This document shows, piece after piece, positions 18,757 through 28,077 of a stretch of 64,000 nucleotides of DNA. This DNA comes from Haemophilus parainfluenzae T3T1 (GTDB lineage Bacteria; Pseudomonadota; Gammaproteobacteria; Enterobacterales; Pasteurellaceae). Where the stretch lies: positions 2,005,501-2,069,500 of the forward strand of contig NC_015964.1 of assembly GCF_000210895.1 (NCBI RefSeq). Direction: 5' to 3'. Each line of letters begins with the position of its first letter. Positions within the stretch are counted from its first letter, which is position 1. A program made the position numbers and the translations under genes. The notes under the pieces are model-generated. The model was not told the origin of the DNA. It saw only the letters and a program-made list of their open reading frames with translations, and searched no databases.

Positions 18757-19779
18757 TTAATTAGACGGCAACTCTTCAATAATCACAGGGAGATCAATCA
18801 CTTTACCTAAGCGAGAAATTGTGATGATGACTTTTGTATTCGGTTTAGTATCACTAATAATTTGCATCATTTCACGAATAGATAAGTTATCTTGTTTATT
18901 TAAACGTAAAATCACATCACCCACTTGGATGCCTGCTTTCGCTGCCGGGCTATTGGCGGTCACACCTGTAATCACAATGCCACCGTTTGAGTTAGCGGTG
19001 ATTTCACTTTGTACCCCAAAATAACCACGAATCACACGACCATCGCGAATAATTTTATATAACACATCATTGGCAATGCTAATTGGAATCGCAAAATTCA
19101 GACCTTCCGCAATTTCATTGGCTGTTTTACCAATACTTAACGTGCTGATCCCCACTAATTCGCCCGCAGAGTTAATCAACGCGCCACCAGAGTTGCCACG
19201 GTTAATTGATGCATCTGTTTGAATAAAGTTTTGACGACCTAAAGAATCCCCTACGGCACTACGCCCTACCGCACTGATAATCCCTTGGGAAACACTTTGA
19301 CCAAGGTTATACGGGTTACCAATAGCAAGAGCAATATCACCAACTCGTACTTGGCGTTCTTTATTTTGTGGAATGGTAGAAAGATTGGTTGCTTTGATTT
19401 TTAATACCGCAAGATCTGTCAAATTATCCGAACCGATTAAATTCGCTTCATAAATATTGCCGTTTTGCAGTGCCACCACAATTTGATCAGCATTTTGGAT
19501 AACGTGTTTATTGGTAAGAATATAACCGTCTTTGCTCATAATCACGCCAGAACCTAAGTTATTTACCTGTAATTGATCGCTATCATTAATACTGGCAGAA
19601 GAAAAAGATCGGTTGTACACATTCACCACAGCAGGAGAAGCAATTCTCACGGCACTATTGAACGAAACGATATCATCAGCAGAGAAAAGGCTGCTGTTAT
19701 TGAGCTTAGGAACGGCAAATAAAATAACACCTGCCGCAGCAAGCCCCCAAAGGGCGGAGTGGAAAAGTTTTTTAAACAT
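18757..19779 (-). CDS. degS: Periplasmic stress-sensor serine protease DegS
   Basis: Inner-membrane-anchored HtrA-type protease (340 residues) that starts RseA cleavage, and so the sigma-E response, on sensing misfolded porins. One N-terminal membrane anchor (residues 8-25) is visible. The chymotrypsin-like triad is His in LTNKHVIQNA, Asp in LTDLAVLKI and Ser in NRGNSGGALIN. A single C-terminal PDZ domain starts near residue 245. One PDZ plus an uncleaved anchor fits DegS rather than DegP/DegQ. It is 3 bp downstream of ribD. Confidence 0.92.
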   Translation of the reverse strand: MFKKLFHSALWGLAAAGVILFAVPKLNNSSLFSADDIVSFNSAVRIASPAVVNVYNRSFSSASINDSDQLQVNNLGSGVIMSKDGYILTNKHVIQNADQIVVALQNGNIYEANLIGSDNLTDLAVLKIKATNLSTIPQNKERQVRVGDIALAIGNPYNLGQSVSQGIISAVGRSAVGDSLGRQNFIQTDASINRGNSGGALINSAGELVGISTLSIGKTANEIAEGLNFAIPISIANDVLYKIIRDGRVIRGYFGVQSEITANSNGGIVITGVTANSPAAKAGIQVGDVILRLNKQDNLSIREMMQIISDTKPNTKVIITISRLGKVIDLPVIIEELPSN

Positions 19780-19782
19780 TTT

Positions 19783-20913
19783 TTATTCTTTTATTAATAA
19801 GTTAGGTAAATAACTGAGCTTTAAATCATCCCCAATTCTTTCACATTCTTGCAATTGCCACAATGGGACATCCGCAAGTTTTTCCAAATGCGGGAGTTGG
19901 CATAATCCTCGAGCGTTATCTCCCAAGAGTTTCGGGGCAACATAAATGATTAATTCATCTACAGCATGTTGTTCAATCAAGCTACCCGCTAAATTAGCGC
20001 CGGCTTCAACCCAAACAGAATTCACTTGTCTCTTGCCTAATTCTGTCATCAATAGATCAAAATCATAGTTTTCTGGCAGTAAAATTTGCTCACAGAAATC
20101 AGGGAATACCGACATATCTCGTGGAATTGAACCCACAAGCCAAACTGGCGAATGGGTATGGAATAATTGATGGCTTGGTTGAACTCGATTTTTAGAATCT
20201 AAGATTATGCGAATAGGCTGACGCACAGTATCTTCCGCATATTCCGCTTTTAAATCATCAGGGAATTGATTCCAACGCACGTTCAAGCTTGGATCATCGG
20301 CTAACACGGTGGCACTGGTTGATAAAAGTGCGGTCGCTTTGGCTCGCATTTTTTGTACATCCGCACGAGCTGCTTCTCCTGTGATCCATTTGCTTTCACC
20401 GCTCGCCATGGCTGTTCGTCCATCTAAACTCATGGCTAATTTCAGCTGCACATAAGGCTTGCCGGTTCGCATACGTTTAAGAAAACCTTTATTTAAGGCT
20501 TCTGCTTGTTCATTCAATAAATTGACCGCACTTGGAATGCCTGCATCGGCTAGCATTTTCAGGCCCTTGCCTGCTACTTGCGGATTAGGATCCGCCATAG
20601 CTGCCACAACTCGACTGACACCCGCTTCAATTAACCCTAATGCACAAGGTGGTGTTCGTCCATAATGAGAACAAGGTTCAAGCGTCACATAAGCAGTTGC
20701 GCCTTTCGCCTTCTCACCGGCATCTGCCAACGCTACACGTTCTGCATGAGGCTGACCAGTCTTAAAATGAAACCCTTTCCCGACAATTTCACCGTTTTTA
20801 ACTAACACACATCCCACCGATGGATTCGGCGTAGTGGTGTACTGCCCTTTTGCCGCAAGCTCAAGAGCCAGTTGCATAAATTTCACGTCATCAGGGGAAA
20901 AGGTGTCACTCAT
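19783..20913 (-). CDS. ribD: Bifunctional riboflavin deaminase/reductase
   Basis: Catalyses the second and third steps of riboflavin synthesis (376 residues). The N-terminal deaminase domain has the zinc motif HAERVAL and PCSHYGRTPPC. The C-terminal NADPH reductase domain begins about residue 150, with KLAMSLDGRTAMASGESKWI. It lies 1 bp after nrdR and 3 bp before degS, so it is tightly co-transcribed, as in related gammaproteobacteria where nrdR and ribD are neighbours. Two uptake sequences are inside the gene. Confidence 0.95.
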   Translation of the reverse strand: MSDTFSPDDVKFMQLALELAAKGQYTTTPNPSVGCVLVKNGEIVGKGFHFKTGQPHAERVALADAGEKAKGATAYVTLEPCSHYGRTPPCALGLIEAGVSRVVAAMADPNPQVAGKGLKMLADAGIPSAVNLLNEQAEALNKGFLKRMRTGKPYVQLKLAMSLDGRTAMASGESKWITGEAARADVQKMRAKATALLSTSATVLADDPSLNVRWNQFPDDLKAEYAEDTVRQPIRIILDSKNRVQPSHQLFHTHSPVWLVGSIPRDMSVFPDFCEQILLPENYDFDLLMTELGKRQVNSVWVEAGANLAGSLIEQHAVDELIIYVAPKLLGDNARGLCQLPHLEKLADVPLWQLQECERIGDDLKLSYLPNLLIKE

Positions 20914-20914
20914 A

Positions 20915-21364
20915 CTAATCCTTTAAGCTTTCAATTTCTTTGGTGAATTCATTGATATTATCAAAGCTCAAATAAACGGACGCAAAACGGATATACGCCA
21001 CTTTATCTAATTCTTTCAGCTCATTCATGGCTAATTTACCCACGAGATGACTTGGCACTTCGCGCTCTCCCGTCGCACGTAATTGGATGATAATATGGCT
21101 GATGGCTTTTTCCACATCATCCGAACTTACAGGACGCTTTTCTAATGCATGTTGAATGCCGCTACGCAATTTATCTTCGTTAAACGGCTCGCGTGATCCA
21201 TCATTTTTAATAATTTTTGGCACTACTAATTCGGCCGTTTCAAAGGTAGTAAAGCGTTCATGACAATTCCCGCATTCCCGACGACGACGCACTTGATACC
21301 CATCAGAAACCAAACGGCTGTCAATCACCTTAGTTTCTTCAGTTGAACAAAACGGACAACGCAT
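20915..21364 (-). CDS. nrdR: Ribonucleotide reductase repressor NrdR
   Basis: Zinc-ribbon plus ATP-cone regulator (149 residues) that represses nrd operons when dATP is abundant. The zinc ribbon is formed by CPFC at the N-terminus and CGNCHERF near residue 32, with the basic RRRREC between. The ATP-cone follows ([20 protein letters not shown]). The length is normal. It is first in the run nrdR-ribD-degS-yfbR. The gene starts at 21364 with AAGGAG upstream. Confidence 0.96.
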   Translation of the reverse strand: MRCPFCSTEETKVIDSRLVSDGYQVRRRRECGNCHERFTTFETAELVVPKIIKNDGSREPFNEDKLRSGIQHALEKRPVSSDDVEKAISHIIIQLRATGEREVPSHLVGKLAMNELKELDKVAYIRFASVYLSFDNINEFTKEIESLKD

Positions 21365-21441
21365 TTTAGCTCCTTTTCAAAATGATTCTTAAGTCAGTAT
21401 CTTATCAAAAATCCAGGATCTTTTCGATCTGAAGATCCGCG

Positions 21442-24400
21442 TTAAGACAACATTTCTCCAAACCAAGATGTGGTTTGTTTCACCAACTGCGAAATACCTT
21501 CCTGCGATTTAAATTGTTCTGTTTGACCCAATACCCTCGCCCAATAAGGATCGGCTTTTCTATAACTATAGTTATCGTCTTTCGCAAGAGATTCGATATT
21601 CGTTAAAACATTGTCAAAATTGACCGCACTTTCATCTTTTTCAATAAACTTCGCTATATTTTCCGTTGGAATAAGCTGAATTTGTTGCTGGCTTTGTAAA
21701 TAAGCCTCGACATACATTTTCAGTTTCTCAAGTGCGGTTGATTTTTCTATTGTTTTTAATGTTAAATCCTTATCTTTAGCGATAATACGTGGTGGCTGAA
21801 CGTTCTCTTTTGTCGCCAGTTGAATGAGATAATAAAGCCATGGACGAATGCGATAACGATCCTTATATTTTGCAAATCGCCATTCGATTATCTGATTTTC
21901 ATCACCAAATAATGGCTCCATATAGCCAAACAAGCGAATATTGCCTTGTACCGTTTCCACCACAAAATCGACACTCTCACTATGTGGTGAAGAATAATCC
22001 TTAATTTTCTCTTTAAAAGCCAATACATCGGCACGAATGGATTGCGCACAGACTTCCGCAAACTCACCGCGTGGCATGATGCCTTTTACTCGTTGTTTGG
22101 CGAAATAATCGTTAAATTGCGCTTCCTCTAAATGCAATAACTCATTACTAATACGATAATGCTCCAAACCATTTAACGTGAAGTTTTCACTTTCTTCAAT
22201 GCGATCGTCTTCATCTCGAAAATACACGCCAAGCTGCTTTTCAAAAAAGAATTTCACTGGATTTTCAACAAAACTCACAAAACGATCGAGCTCAATTTCC
22301 GTTATTGGCGCTTGATTTTCGCCCATCGGTACAACAAATTCATGACATTTTCTTTCTTGGAATTGAGCAATTGGCAGCCATTTTTTCGCAAAAGAGCGGT
22401 TAATTTTCCCTTCATTTTGGAAATTGCTTGGACTAAACGCCGTCATTGGATGTTGTTCAATCCTCAAGCTATCGTCCGAATAATGATTAATATAATCAAC
22501 CAACTGACTCACTAATACAGAAGGCTCTTTGGGTTGATTATCAATAATTGAACAGCCCACATAACTCACATAAAAATGGGATCTTGCGGCTAGCAAAGCC
22601 TCAAGGAATAAGTAACGGTCATCATCTCGACGAACACGATCGCCTTTTTGATGATGATATTGCATTAAGTCAAAACTATTTGGGGTATGACTGCGTGGGT
22701 AATCCGCTTCATTCATTCCGAGCAAACACACCACTTTAAAAGGAATAGAGCGCATTGGTAAAAGCGTACAGAAATTCACTTTTCCCGCTAAGAAACGAAG
22801 GCTATTTGGTGTTTCTTCTAAACGCGCAGACATCACTTCCGCAATCACATCCGCTTGCAAGGTTTCTTCAAAATTGACGGCCTGCAAATCATCGGCAAAG
22901 GCATTGATACAATCTTGAATATAAAATAAAGTATCCGCCGTTTCTTCATTTTGCACAAAGAAATCCGTCAAAAGTGCGGTCAATTTTTCACGCCATTTTT
23001 CAATATTGTGTGCCTTTTGCAAATCTTGATGCCATTTATTTAGGGCCGTAAAAAATTGATTCACTGCACCGACTAACTGCCCTTTCAATCCATAGCTACT
23101 ATCAAGTCCAAGACTGTCTTGCCAAACGCCTTGCTCTTCACGCATCGCATAACCTAAGGTCATACGTTCAAGCCCAGCCTGCCATGCATTAAAATTCAGT
23201 GTATTCTGTCGTTTTTCCAAACCAAAGCGAATGCCCGACTCTTTTACCCACTCGCGAATTTGTTCGAGATCGGCAAGGGCAATATTAAAACGTTCACAGA
23301 TAGCGGGTATATCCAATAAAGCCAGTACCTCTTCTGCGCCAAACTGACTTTCTTTTAAATTTAACAGGGAAAGATAGCTTGATACGATCACATCACTTTC
23401 AGACAATTTACTGTCAGAAATTGAGAACGGAATAACGGGTGCGTCCGCACTATTCGCACCAAAGACAGCCTGAATATAAGGCGTATATTGGTTAACATCT
23501 GCCACCATGACCACCACATCTTTTGGTGTAATCTGTTCTTCTTTTGGCTTATGCTGATTTTGATTGAATAAATCCAATAAATAATCATGTAAAACTTCAA
23601 CTTCGCGCATGGCGCTATGGCAAGATTTCATCACCAAAGAGCGGTCATTTTTCGCGACATTTAATGCACCATGACTCAACGTCAAAATTTGATTTTGGAT
23701 CTGCCCTAACAGCGTTTTTTCGGGAAGTTCTGCATAGTAATCACGGGAAATGGCTTGAATATTTTCTTCATCACGCACTAATTGATAGAGAAAATCCCGT
23801 CCCATTTTTCCCCAAGAGGCTAAAAGCGGATTCCCGCTGAACAATTCTTCTTGTTGATTGGTGTAATCAAGATCGGCAGGTTCCCATGACACTTGCTTGG
23901 CTGAAATTAAAGGCTTCACATCGTTAGTTTCTTGCACGAAACGCTGTCTTTCTAATAAATAGGATTTACTCAGATCTCGCAAATCGCCCCAATATTCTTG
24001 ACATGGATTGTTGAAGAATAAATGTACATCTGTTTTAGCTGAAATACCTTGGAAAATATTGAGATAAACCGTTGGTAATGCTGGAATACCAAAAATAAAA
24101 ATACGTTCCGGCAAGTTGAGTGTGGCATTGGGATCACGACATAATGCTAAAAATTGTTGATTGAGTGCAGCACGATGCTTTGCTTTTCCACCGAAATCAC
24201 GTTGGACATCATCCACCAAGGCTCGCCATAAAATCCCTTGCCAATGAATATTGCCTTTAATTTGAGAAAGAAAGGTAGGATTTAACGCCGAAAGCCCCTG
24301 CTTTGGCTGATTAATTTGAGCTAAAATCTTTTCATCGTTATTTTCTTCCCATGAGGCAATCCATTCGGGACGATAGACGAGATATTGGTCAAATAAATCG

Positions 24401-24801
24401 GCAACTTTTAGGCTTAATTGATAAAGTTTTTGCTGTTCTGATGCAGGTGAAGACGCTAAATATTTTTTTAATGGTTCAAATTCTTTTTGCTGTAAAAAAG
24501 TAGGGATTAATCGCATTAATCGCCATAACGTTGAATCTTTTTCAAAAGGGTTTTGCGTGGAAACATTCGGCAAATTATCGGCGTAAAGTTTCCAAATAAA
24601 ACTGGAAGGCATGGGGAATTGGAAATTCGCTGCAACGCCGCGTTTTTTAGCAATTTCCATTTGCAACCATTGTGCCATACCCGGACTTTGCACCAACACA
24701 ATGTCAGATTGAAACGGATCATGTTGCGGTAAATTTCCCAACAGCGAAACTAAAATATCCTTTTGAATTTCTGGTTGGTTTGAATAATAAGTAACGAACA
24801 A
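21442..24801 (-). CDS. recC: Exodeoxyribonuclease V gamma subunit RecC, TTG start
   Basis: Subunit (1119 residues) of the RecBCD helicase-nuclease, which recognises Chi and processes double-strand ends. The N-terminus FVTYYSNQPEIQKDIL and SDIVLVQSPGMAQWLQ match RecC, and the inactive helicase-like domain and C-terminal nuclease-like fold are of expected length. The only sensible start is TTG at 24801, with AGGG upstream; the next ATG would remove conserved residues. The gene follows comQ by 37 bp on the same strand, the H. influenzae arrangement, so part of its expression may be competence-linked. Three uptake sequences are inside. Confidence 0.94.
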   Translation of the reverse strand: MFVTYYSNQPEIQKDILVSLLGNLPQHDPFQSDIVLVQSPGMAQWLQMEIAKKRGVAANFQFPMPSSFIWKLYADNLPNVSTQNPFEKDSTLWRLMRLIPTFLQQKEFEPLKKYLASSPASEQQKLYQLSLKVADLFDQYLVYRPEWIASWEENNDEKILAQINQPKQGLSALNPTFLSQIKGNIHWQGILWRALVDDVQRDFGGKAKHRAALNQQFLALCRDPNATLNLPERIFIFGIPALPTVYLNIFQGISAKTDVHLFFNNPCQEYWGDLRDLSKSYLLERQRFVQETNDVKPLISAKQVSWEPADLDYTNQQEELFSGNPLLASWGKMGRDFLYQLVRDEENIQAISRDYYAELPEKTLLGQIQNQILTLSHGALNVAKNDRSLVMKSCHSAMREVEVLHDYLLDLFNQNQHKPKEEQITPKDVVVMVADVNQYTPYIQAVFGANSADAPVIPFSISDSKLSESDVIVSSYLSLLNLKESQFGAEEVLALLDIPAICERFNIALADLEQIREWVKESGIRFGLEKRQNTLNFNAWQAGLERMTLGYAMREEQGVWQDSLGLDSSYGLKGQLVGAVNQFFTALNKWHQDLQKAHNIEKWREKLTALLTDFFVQNEETADTLFYIQDCINAFADDLQAVNFEETLQADVIAEVMSARLEETPNSLRFLAGKVNFCTLLPMRSIPFKVVCLLGMNEADYPRSHTPNSFDLMQYHHQKGDRVRRDDDRYLFLEALLAARSHFYVSYVGCSIIDNQPKEPSVLVSQLVDYINHYSDDSLRIEQHPMTAFSPSNFQNEGKINRSFAKKWLPIAQFQERKCHEFVVPMGENQAPITEIELDRFVSFVENPVKFFFEKQLGVYFRDEDDRIEESENFTLNGLEHYRISNELLHLEEAQFNDYFAKQRVKGIMPRGEFAEVCAQSIRADVLAFKEKIKDYSSPHSESVDFVVETVQGNIRLFGYMEPLFGDENQIIEWRFAKYKDRYRIRPWLYYLIQLATKENVQPPRIIAKDKDLTLKTIEKSTALEKLKMYVEAYLQSQQQIQLIPTENIAKFIEKDESAVNFDNVLTNIESLAKDDNYSYRKADPYWARVLGQTEQFKSQEGISQLVKQTTSWFGEMLS

Positions 24802-24838
24802 AGTAACGCCCTTTTGAAAGCAAAAACAATGCGTTATT

Positions 24839-25141
24839 TTACTCGGTTTTCAATAAAAATTCACCTTGAGGATAGCGTATATTCACTTGATGATGACTGC
24901 ATTGAATTGCAAATTGAATGCCATTTTGTTGTACGCTATTTTCACAAGACAAGCCTAAAAACTGACGTTGAGCCTGATTTTCAGCAATTTGAATCGCCTG
25001 AAATTCTTGAAAAATTCTGACCGCACTTTTCCGTTGTTCACTCGTCCATCGGTTAAAAATCAAAAATAACCCGCTGAAAATCGATAAGGCTAATAAAAGT
25101 GACATTAACGACATGCCTTTATTCACTTTGATCTTGCGCAC
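24839..25141 (-). CDS. comQ: Competence pseudopilin-operon protein ComQ, GTG start
   Basis: Small protein (100 residues) with a prepilin-like N-terminus: a short basic leader (KVNKG), then a hydrophobic helix MSLMSLLLALSIFSGLFLIF. It corresponds in position and size to ComQ of H. influenzae, the last gene of comNOPQ, needed for transformation. A GTG start at 25141 is supported by GGAG 8 nt upstream and gives a 23-bp overlap with comP. The glutamate normally at +5 of mature pilins is not evident, so processing by PilD is uncertain. Confidence 0.85.
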   Translation of the reverse strand: MRKIKVNKGMSLMSLLLALSIFSGLFLIFNRWTSEQRKSAVRIFQEFQAIQIAENQAQRQFLGLSCENSVQQNGIQFAIQCSHHQVNIRYPQGEFLLKTE

Positions 25142-25805
25142 TTAAATCACTCCAACTTTTATCCACCAAACGCCATTGGCTATATTCTTGTACGAGTTTT
25201 GCTACCACAGCTTTACCGTAAGCCACCGTCACGCCCTCCTCTAACTTAAGCGAACCACCTGTAATCACTGCACCACTAATTCGCCCTTTGCCAGTTAAAG
25301 TTAAATTCCCTTCTGCTAACAAAATGCCACTCACATTCCCTTTAATTTCTAATTGGCTTTGTGTTACCCAATATACTTGCGGTGTTTTTTGAACAGTTAA
25401 AATAGTATCTACTTTCACAAAGTGCGGTTGAAAATCAGCTTGTTTTTCGCTGGAAATAAAATCTCGCAGCATATTTTCATTAATGCCTTTTGTGGGCGAC
25501 TTCTTAAATAACTCTGCTCGTTTACACCAAACAGAATAGGCCACTTTATCCTCTGCCACTGAAGACTCGAAAAAGACTTGTTTCACTTTTTCAGCACCAT
25601 TTAAAGGCAAGTTTTGGCAAATGTGCGTTTGTTGCTGCTGACTGATTTTCTGTAAAGGAAGACTTTGTTCTACATAATATTTTCGCTGACTCATTTGAGA
25701 TCGAAAAAATGCAAAGATCTGTTCATCAAATAATAAGATCAATGCCAATAATCCCGAAAGTAAAATAAGAGCCGTCAGTGTCACAATCCCTTTTTTCATC
25801 ATCAT
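25119..25805 (-). CDS. comP: Competence protein ComP
   Basis: Protein of 228 residues with three starting methionines and one N-terminal membrane helix (KKGIVTLTALILLSGLLALILLF, about residues 4-26). The remainder is periplasmic. Residues about 135-185 contain short beta-repeats (SGILLAEGNLTLTGKGRISG, then AVITGGSLKLEEG), like a small beta-helix. Position identifies it as the ComP equivalent. It overlaps comO by 4 nt and comQ by 23 nt, so translation is coupled. The molecular role in DNA uptake is unknown. Confidence 0.85.
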   Translation of the reverse strand: MMMKKGIVTLTALILLSGLLALILLFDEQIFAFFRSQMSQRKYYVEQSLPLQKISQQQQTHICQNLPLNGAEKVKQVFFESSVAEDKVAYSVWCKRAELFKKSPTKGINENMLRDFISSEKQADFQPHFVKVDTILTVQKTPQVYWVTQSQLEIKGNVSGILLAEGNLTLTGKGRISGAVITGGSLKLEEGVTVAYGKAVVAKLVQEYSQWRLVDKSWSDLSAQDQSE

Positions 25806-26527
25806 TCTTCTTGATTTAATAAAGGCACCACCAGCGAAGTTTCATATTGAATATGCTTATGTGCGGCAAGATGCCCTGCGAGTTTAATTTCAATCCCTTT
25901 CCCAACCTTTAACCAATCAAAACGTAATTGAGAAATCTCAAACTCTTTTTCATCCAATAAATCAGTCCATCCACCACCAGCGTTACAAGTAGATTGAGCT
26001 AAGGCTCTCTGACACTCTGCTGAACGACAATCTGCATTTACTGCATTTTTGTAGGTTTGTTTAGTTTCAATCATTTTCCCGTTAAGTTTGTAACCAAATA
26101 GCTCTTTTTCGATATTTTTCGCCACATTTTTAACGCCATTTACGCAGGTATTTTTTGTGTATTTTTCACCAATACAACCATTGCTATTCAAATCATAAAA
26201 AAATAAAACACAACTATTTGACGGGGCATTATCTGCTTGAGCAATGGTTATTGCAGTGCCCTTTTCGTCTAATTCAAATAAAGTCAGATTATCTTCAATG
26301 AGTTTTTGGTTTGCGGCCCGAAAGCCTACGCGACGCAGATCTTTCCCGATGAGTTGAATTGTGCGTTGTAATTCCGCTTGTAATTTGAGTTGTAACATTA
26401 AACGCTGATTTTGCTGTTGAGTTTGGGCATAAAACTGTGCAACCAATAACAATAATAAAGCGGATAAGCCAAGTGAAATCAACAAACTCACCAATGTTTC
26501 GCCTTTTAATGGTTTCATCTTGTACAT
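25802..26527 (-). CDS. comO: Competence pseudopilin ComO
   Basis: Protein of 241 residues with a prepilin-like N-terminus: leader MYKMKPLKG, then a hydrophobic helix with TLVSLLISLGLSALLLLL, like the minor pseudopilin PilW/PulJ group. Several cysteines occur between residues 100 and 180 (for example SNGCIGEKYTKNTCVN). It is expected to help assemble the uptake pilus. It overlaps comN by 13 nt and comP by 4 nt. Gene order identifies it more firmly than sequence. Confidence 0.85.
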   Translation of the reverse strand: MYKMKPLKGETLVSLLISLGLSALLLLLVAQFYAQTQQQNQRLMLQLKLQAELQRTIQLIGKDLRRVGFRAANQKLIEDNLTLFELDEKGTAITIAQADNAPSNSCVLFFYDLNSNGCIGEKYTKNTCVNGVKNVAKNIEKELFGYKLNGKMIETKQTYKNAVNADCRSAECQRALAQSTCNAGGGWTDLLDEKEFEISQLRFDWLKVGKGIEIKLAGHLAAHKHIQYETSLVVPLLNQEE

Positions 26528-27033
26528 GCACTCGCTGCTTGATCAGACTTTAATTTGATACTGCCAACATTGAAAAAAGAAAACAATGTACGATGCTCTT
26601 CCGCCTGTAACATAAAACAATTCGTTTCCATGGTATTTCTTGCCCCATTAAATTTCACCGCCACTTCTGACGGATATAATTTAGGGCCTATAAGCATCGT
26701 TTTTCCTTCAAAATAAGGATAGTAAAAATGTGCATAAAGATTTTTAGGACAATTCTGGGGATGAAAACAATCACAAAAATGATCATTTTTTACTTGAGCA
26801 GTAATACACCAACGTTGATTCGCCCTATCTTGATTGGCCAAAATAAACCAAATCGCTGATGAGTTTTCTGCCCTCGCTTGAATATTGCGTAAGAAAAAAT
26901 AAAGCCGTTGTTGCTCTTTTTCGAGAAAATATTTGGGATCGTTTTTCTGCCATTTAGGCAATGTAAACGCCAACGTTAAGCTTAAAATAAATAATACAAT
27001 CAAGGTTTCTAATAAAGTTATCCCTTTATACAT
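26515..27033 (-). CDS. comN: Competence pseudopilin ComN
   Basis: First gene of the comNOPQ operon (172 residues). A type IV prepilin signal is visible: short leader MYKG, then ITLLETLIVLFILSLTLAF with Glu at +5, consistent with PilD cleavage and N-methylation. The body is a minor-pilin (PilV/GspH-like) domain with Cys pairs in CDCFHPQNC. The near-perfect CRP-S site 68 bp upstream predicts Sxy- and CRP-dependent induction. The operon is divergent from suhB. Confidence 0.88.
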   Translation of the reverse strand: MYKGITLLETLIVLFILSLTLAFTLPKWQKNDPKYFLEKEQQRLYFFLRNIQARAENSSAIWFILANQDRANQRWCITAQVKNDHFCDCFHPQNCPKNLYAHFYYPYFEGKTMLIGPKLYPSEVAVKFNGARNTMETNCFMLQAEEHRTLFSFFNVGSIKLKSDQAASACTR

Positions 27034-27100
27034 AAAATGCCTTCTTTTTTGACCGCACTTTAAAAGTCCTCTAGAAGAAAGCCAAATTTGCTACTTTATT

Positions 27101-27120
27101 TTTGCGATACTGATCGCAAA
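27101..27120 (-). promoter_or_regulatory. CRP-S (competence regulatory element) site
   Basis: TTTGCGATACTGATCGCAAA is a 20-bp near-perfect palindrome with TGCGA/TCGCA half-sites. This is the Sxy-dependent variant of the CRP site known upstream of H. influenzae competence operons. It lies 68 bp upstream of comN. Confidence 0.85.
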
Positions 27121-27187
27121 TTTCCTTTAAAAAAAGGGAAAATCCGTGAATTAAACATTTTCAACTGGCTATTTACTAAAACTCCCT

Positions 27188-27193
27188 TATAAT
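27188..27193 (+). promoter_or_regulatory. -10 box of suhB
   Basis: A consensus TATAAT stands 40 bp before the suhB start. No good -35 hexamer is visible at 16-18 bp. Confidence 0.45.
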
Positions 27194-27232
27194 AGGCGAC
27201 CTATTATCTGTTCTTTAAAATCTGGTGGAAAT

Positions 27233-28033
27233 ATGAATCCAATGTTAAATATCGCTATTCGTGCGGCACGAAGAGCGGGCAACGTGATTGCTAAAAACTA
27301 TGAGCGCCGTGATGACATCCAAACAAGTAAAAAAGGTATTAATGATTATGTGACCAGCGTCGATAAAGCCGCTGAAGCTGAGATCATTGAAATCATTCAA
27401 AAATCTTATCCTGATCACACAATTATCAGTGAAGAACGTGGTGCATTAGAAGGCAAAGACAGTGATATTCAATGGGTAATTGATCCACTAGATGGCACAA
27501 CCAACTTCGTAAAAGGTTTGCCACATTTCTCCGTTTCTATTGCTATCCGTGTAAAAAACCGTACCGAAGTGGGCGTGGTTTACGATCCTATTCGTAATGA
27601 ATTATTCACTGCGGTGCGTGGTGAAGGTGCAAAATTAAATGAAGTGCGTTTACGTGTAGATAGCCAAAATGAACTTAACGGGGCGATTTTAGCCACCGGT
27701 TTCCCATTCAAACAACCAAGCTTGATGCCAGCTCAATTTGCTATCATGAATAACTTAATTGATGAGGCTGCAGATTTCCGTCGTACGGGTTCTGCCGCAT
27801 TAGACCTTTGCTATGTGGCTTCAGGTCGCGTTGACGGTTATTTCGAAATGGGCTTAAAACCTTGGGATTGCGCAGCGGGTGATTTAATCGTGCGTGAAGC
27901 TGGCGGTTTAGTGTGTGATTTCAATGCGGGTCATGGCTATTTACGCTCAGGCAACATCGTGGCTGCTCCAGCGCGTATTTTAAAAGAAATGCTAAATAAA
28001 ATTCAGCCTTGCCTAACTGAACAAGTGAAGTAA
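27233..28033 (+). CDS. suhB: Inositol-1-monophosphatase SuhB
   Basis: Mg-dependent inositol-phosphate phosphatase (266 residues); in E. coli SuhB also takes part in rRNA antitermination complexes. The metal-binding motifs are present: Glu in ISEERG, WVIDPLDGTTNFVKG and WDCAAGDLIVREAGG. Length matches the family. It starts at the ATG after TGGTGGAA, is divergent from comNOPQ, and ends at a USS-pair terminator shared with bioB. Confidence 0.95.
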   Translation: MNPMLNIAIRAARRAGNVIAKNYERRDDIQTSKKGINDYVTSVDKAAEAEIIEIIQKSYPDHTIISEERGALEGKDSDIQWVIDPLDGTTNFVKGLPHFSVSIAIRVKNRTEVGVVYDPIRNELFTAVRGEGAKLNEVRLRVDSQNELNGAILATGFPFKQPSLMPAQFAIMNNLIDEAADFRRTGSAALDLCYVASGRVDGYFEMGLKPWDCAAGDLIVREAGGLVCDFNAGHGYLRSGNIVAAPARILKEMLNKIQPCLTEQVK

Positions 28034-28044
28034 GACTCAATAAA

Positions 28045-28069
28045 AAGTGCGGTGGATATCACCGCACTT
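28045..28069. terminator. USS-pair terminator suhB / bioB
   Basis: Two inverted uptake cores give a 10-bp stem with a 5-nt loop between the convergent genes suhB and bioB. Confidence 0.8.
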
Positions 28070-28077
28070 GTTTATGA

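Noticed and set aside
24839-27033. Frameshift or decay in the pilin-like operon
   Set aside because: Overlaps of 4, 13 and 23 nt are normal for this operon; all four frames are intact with plausible starts.
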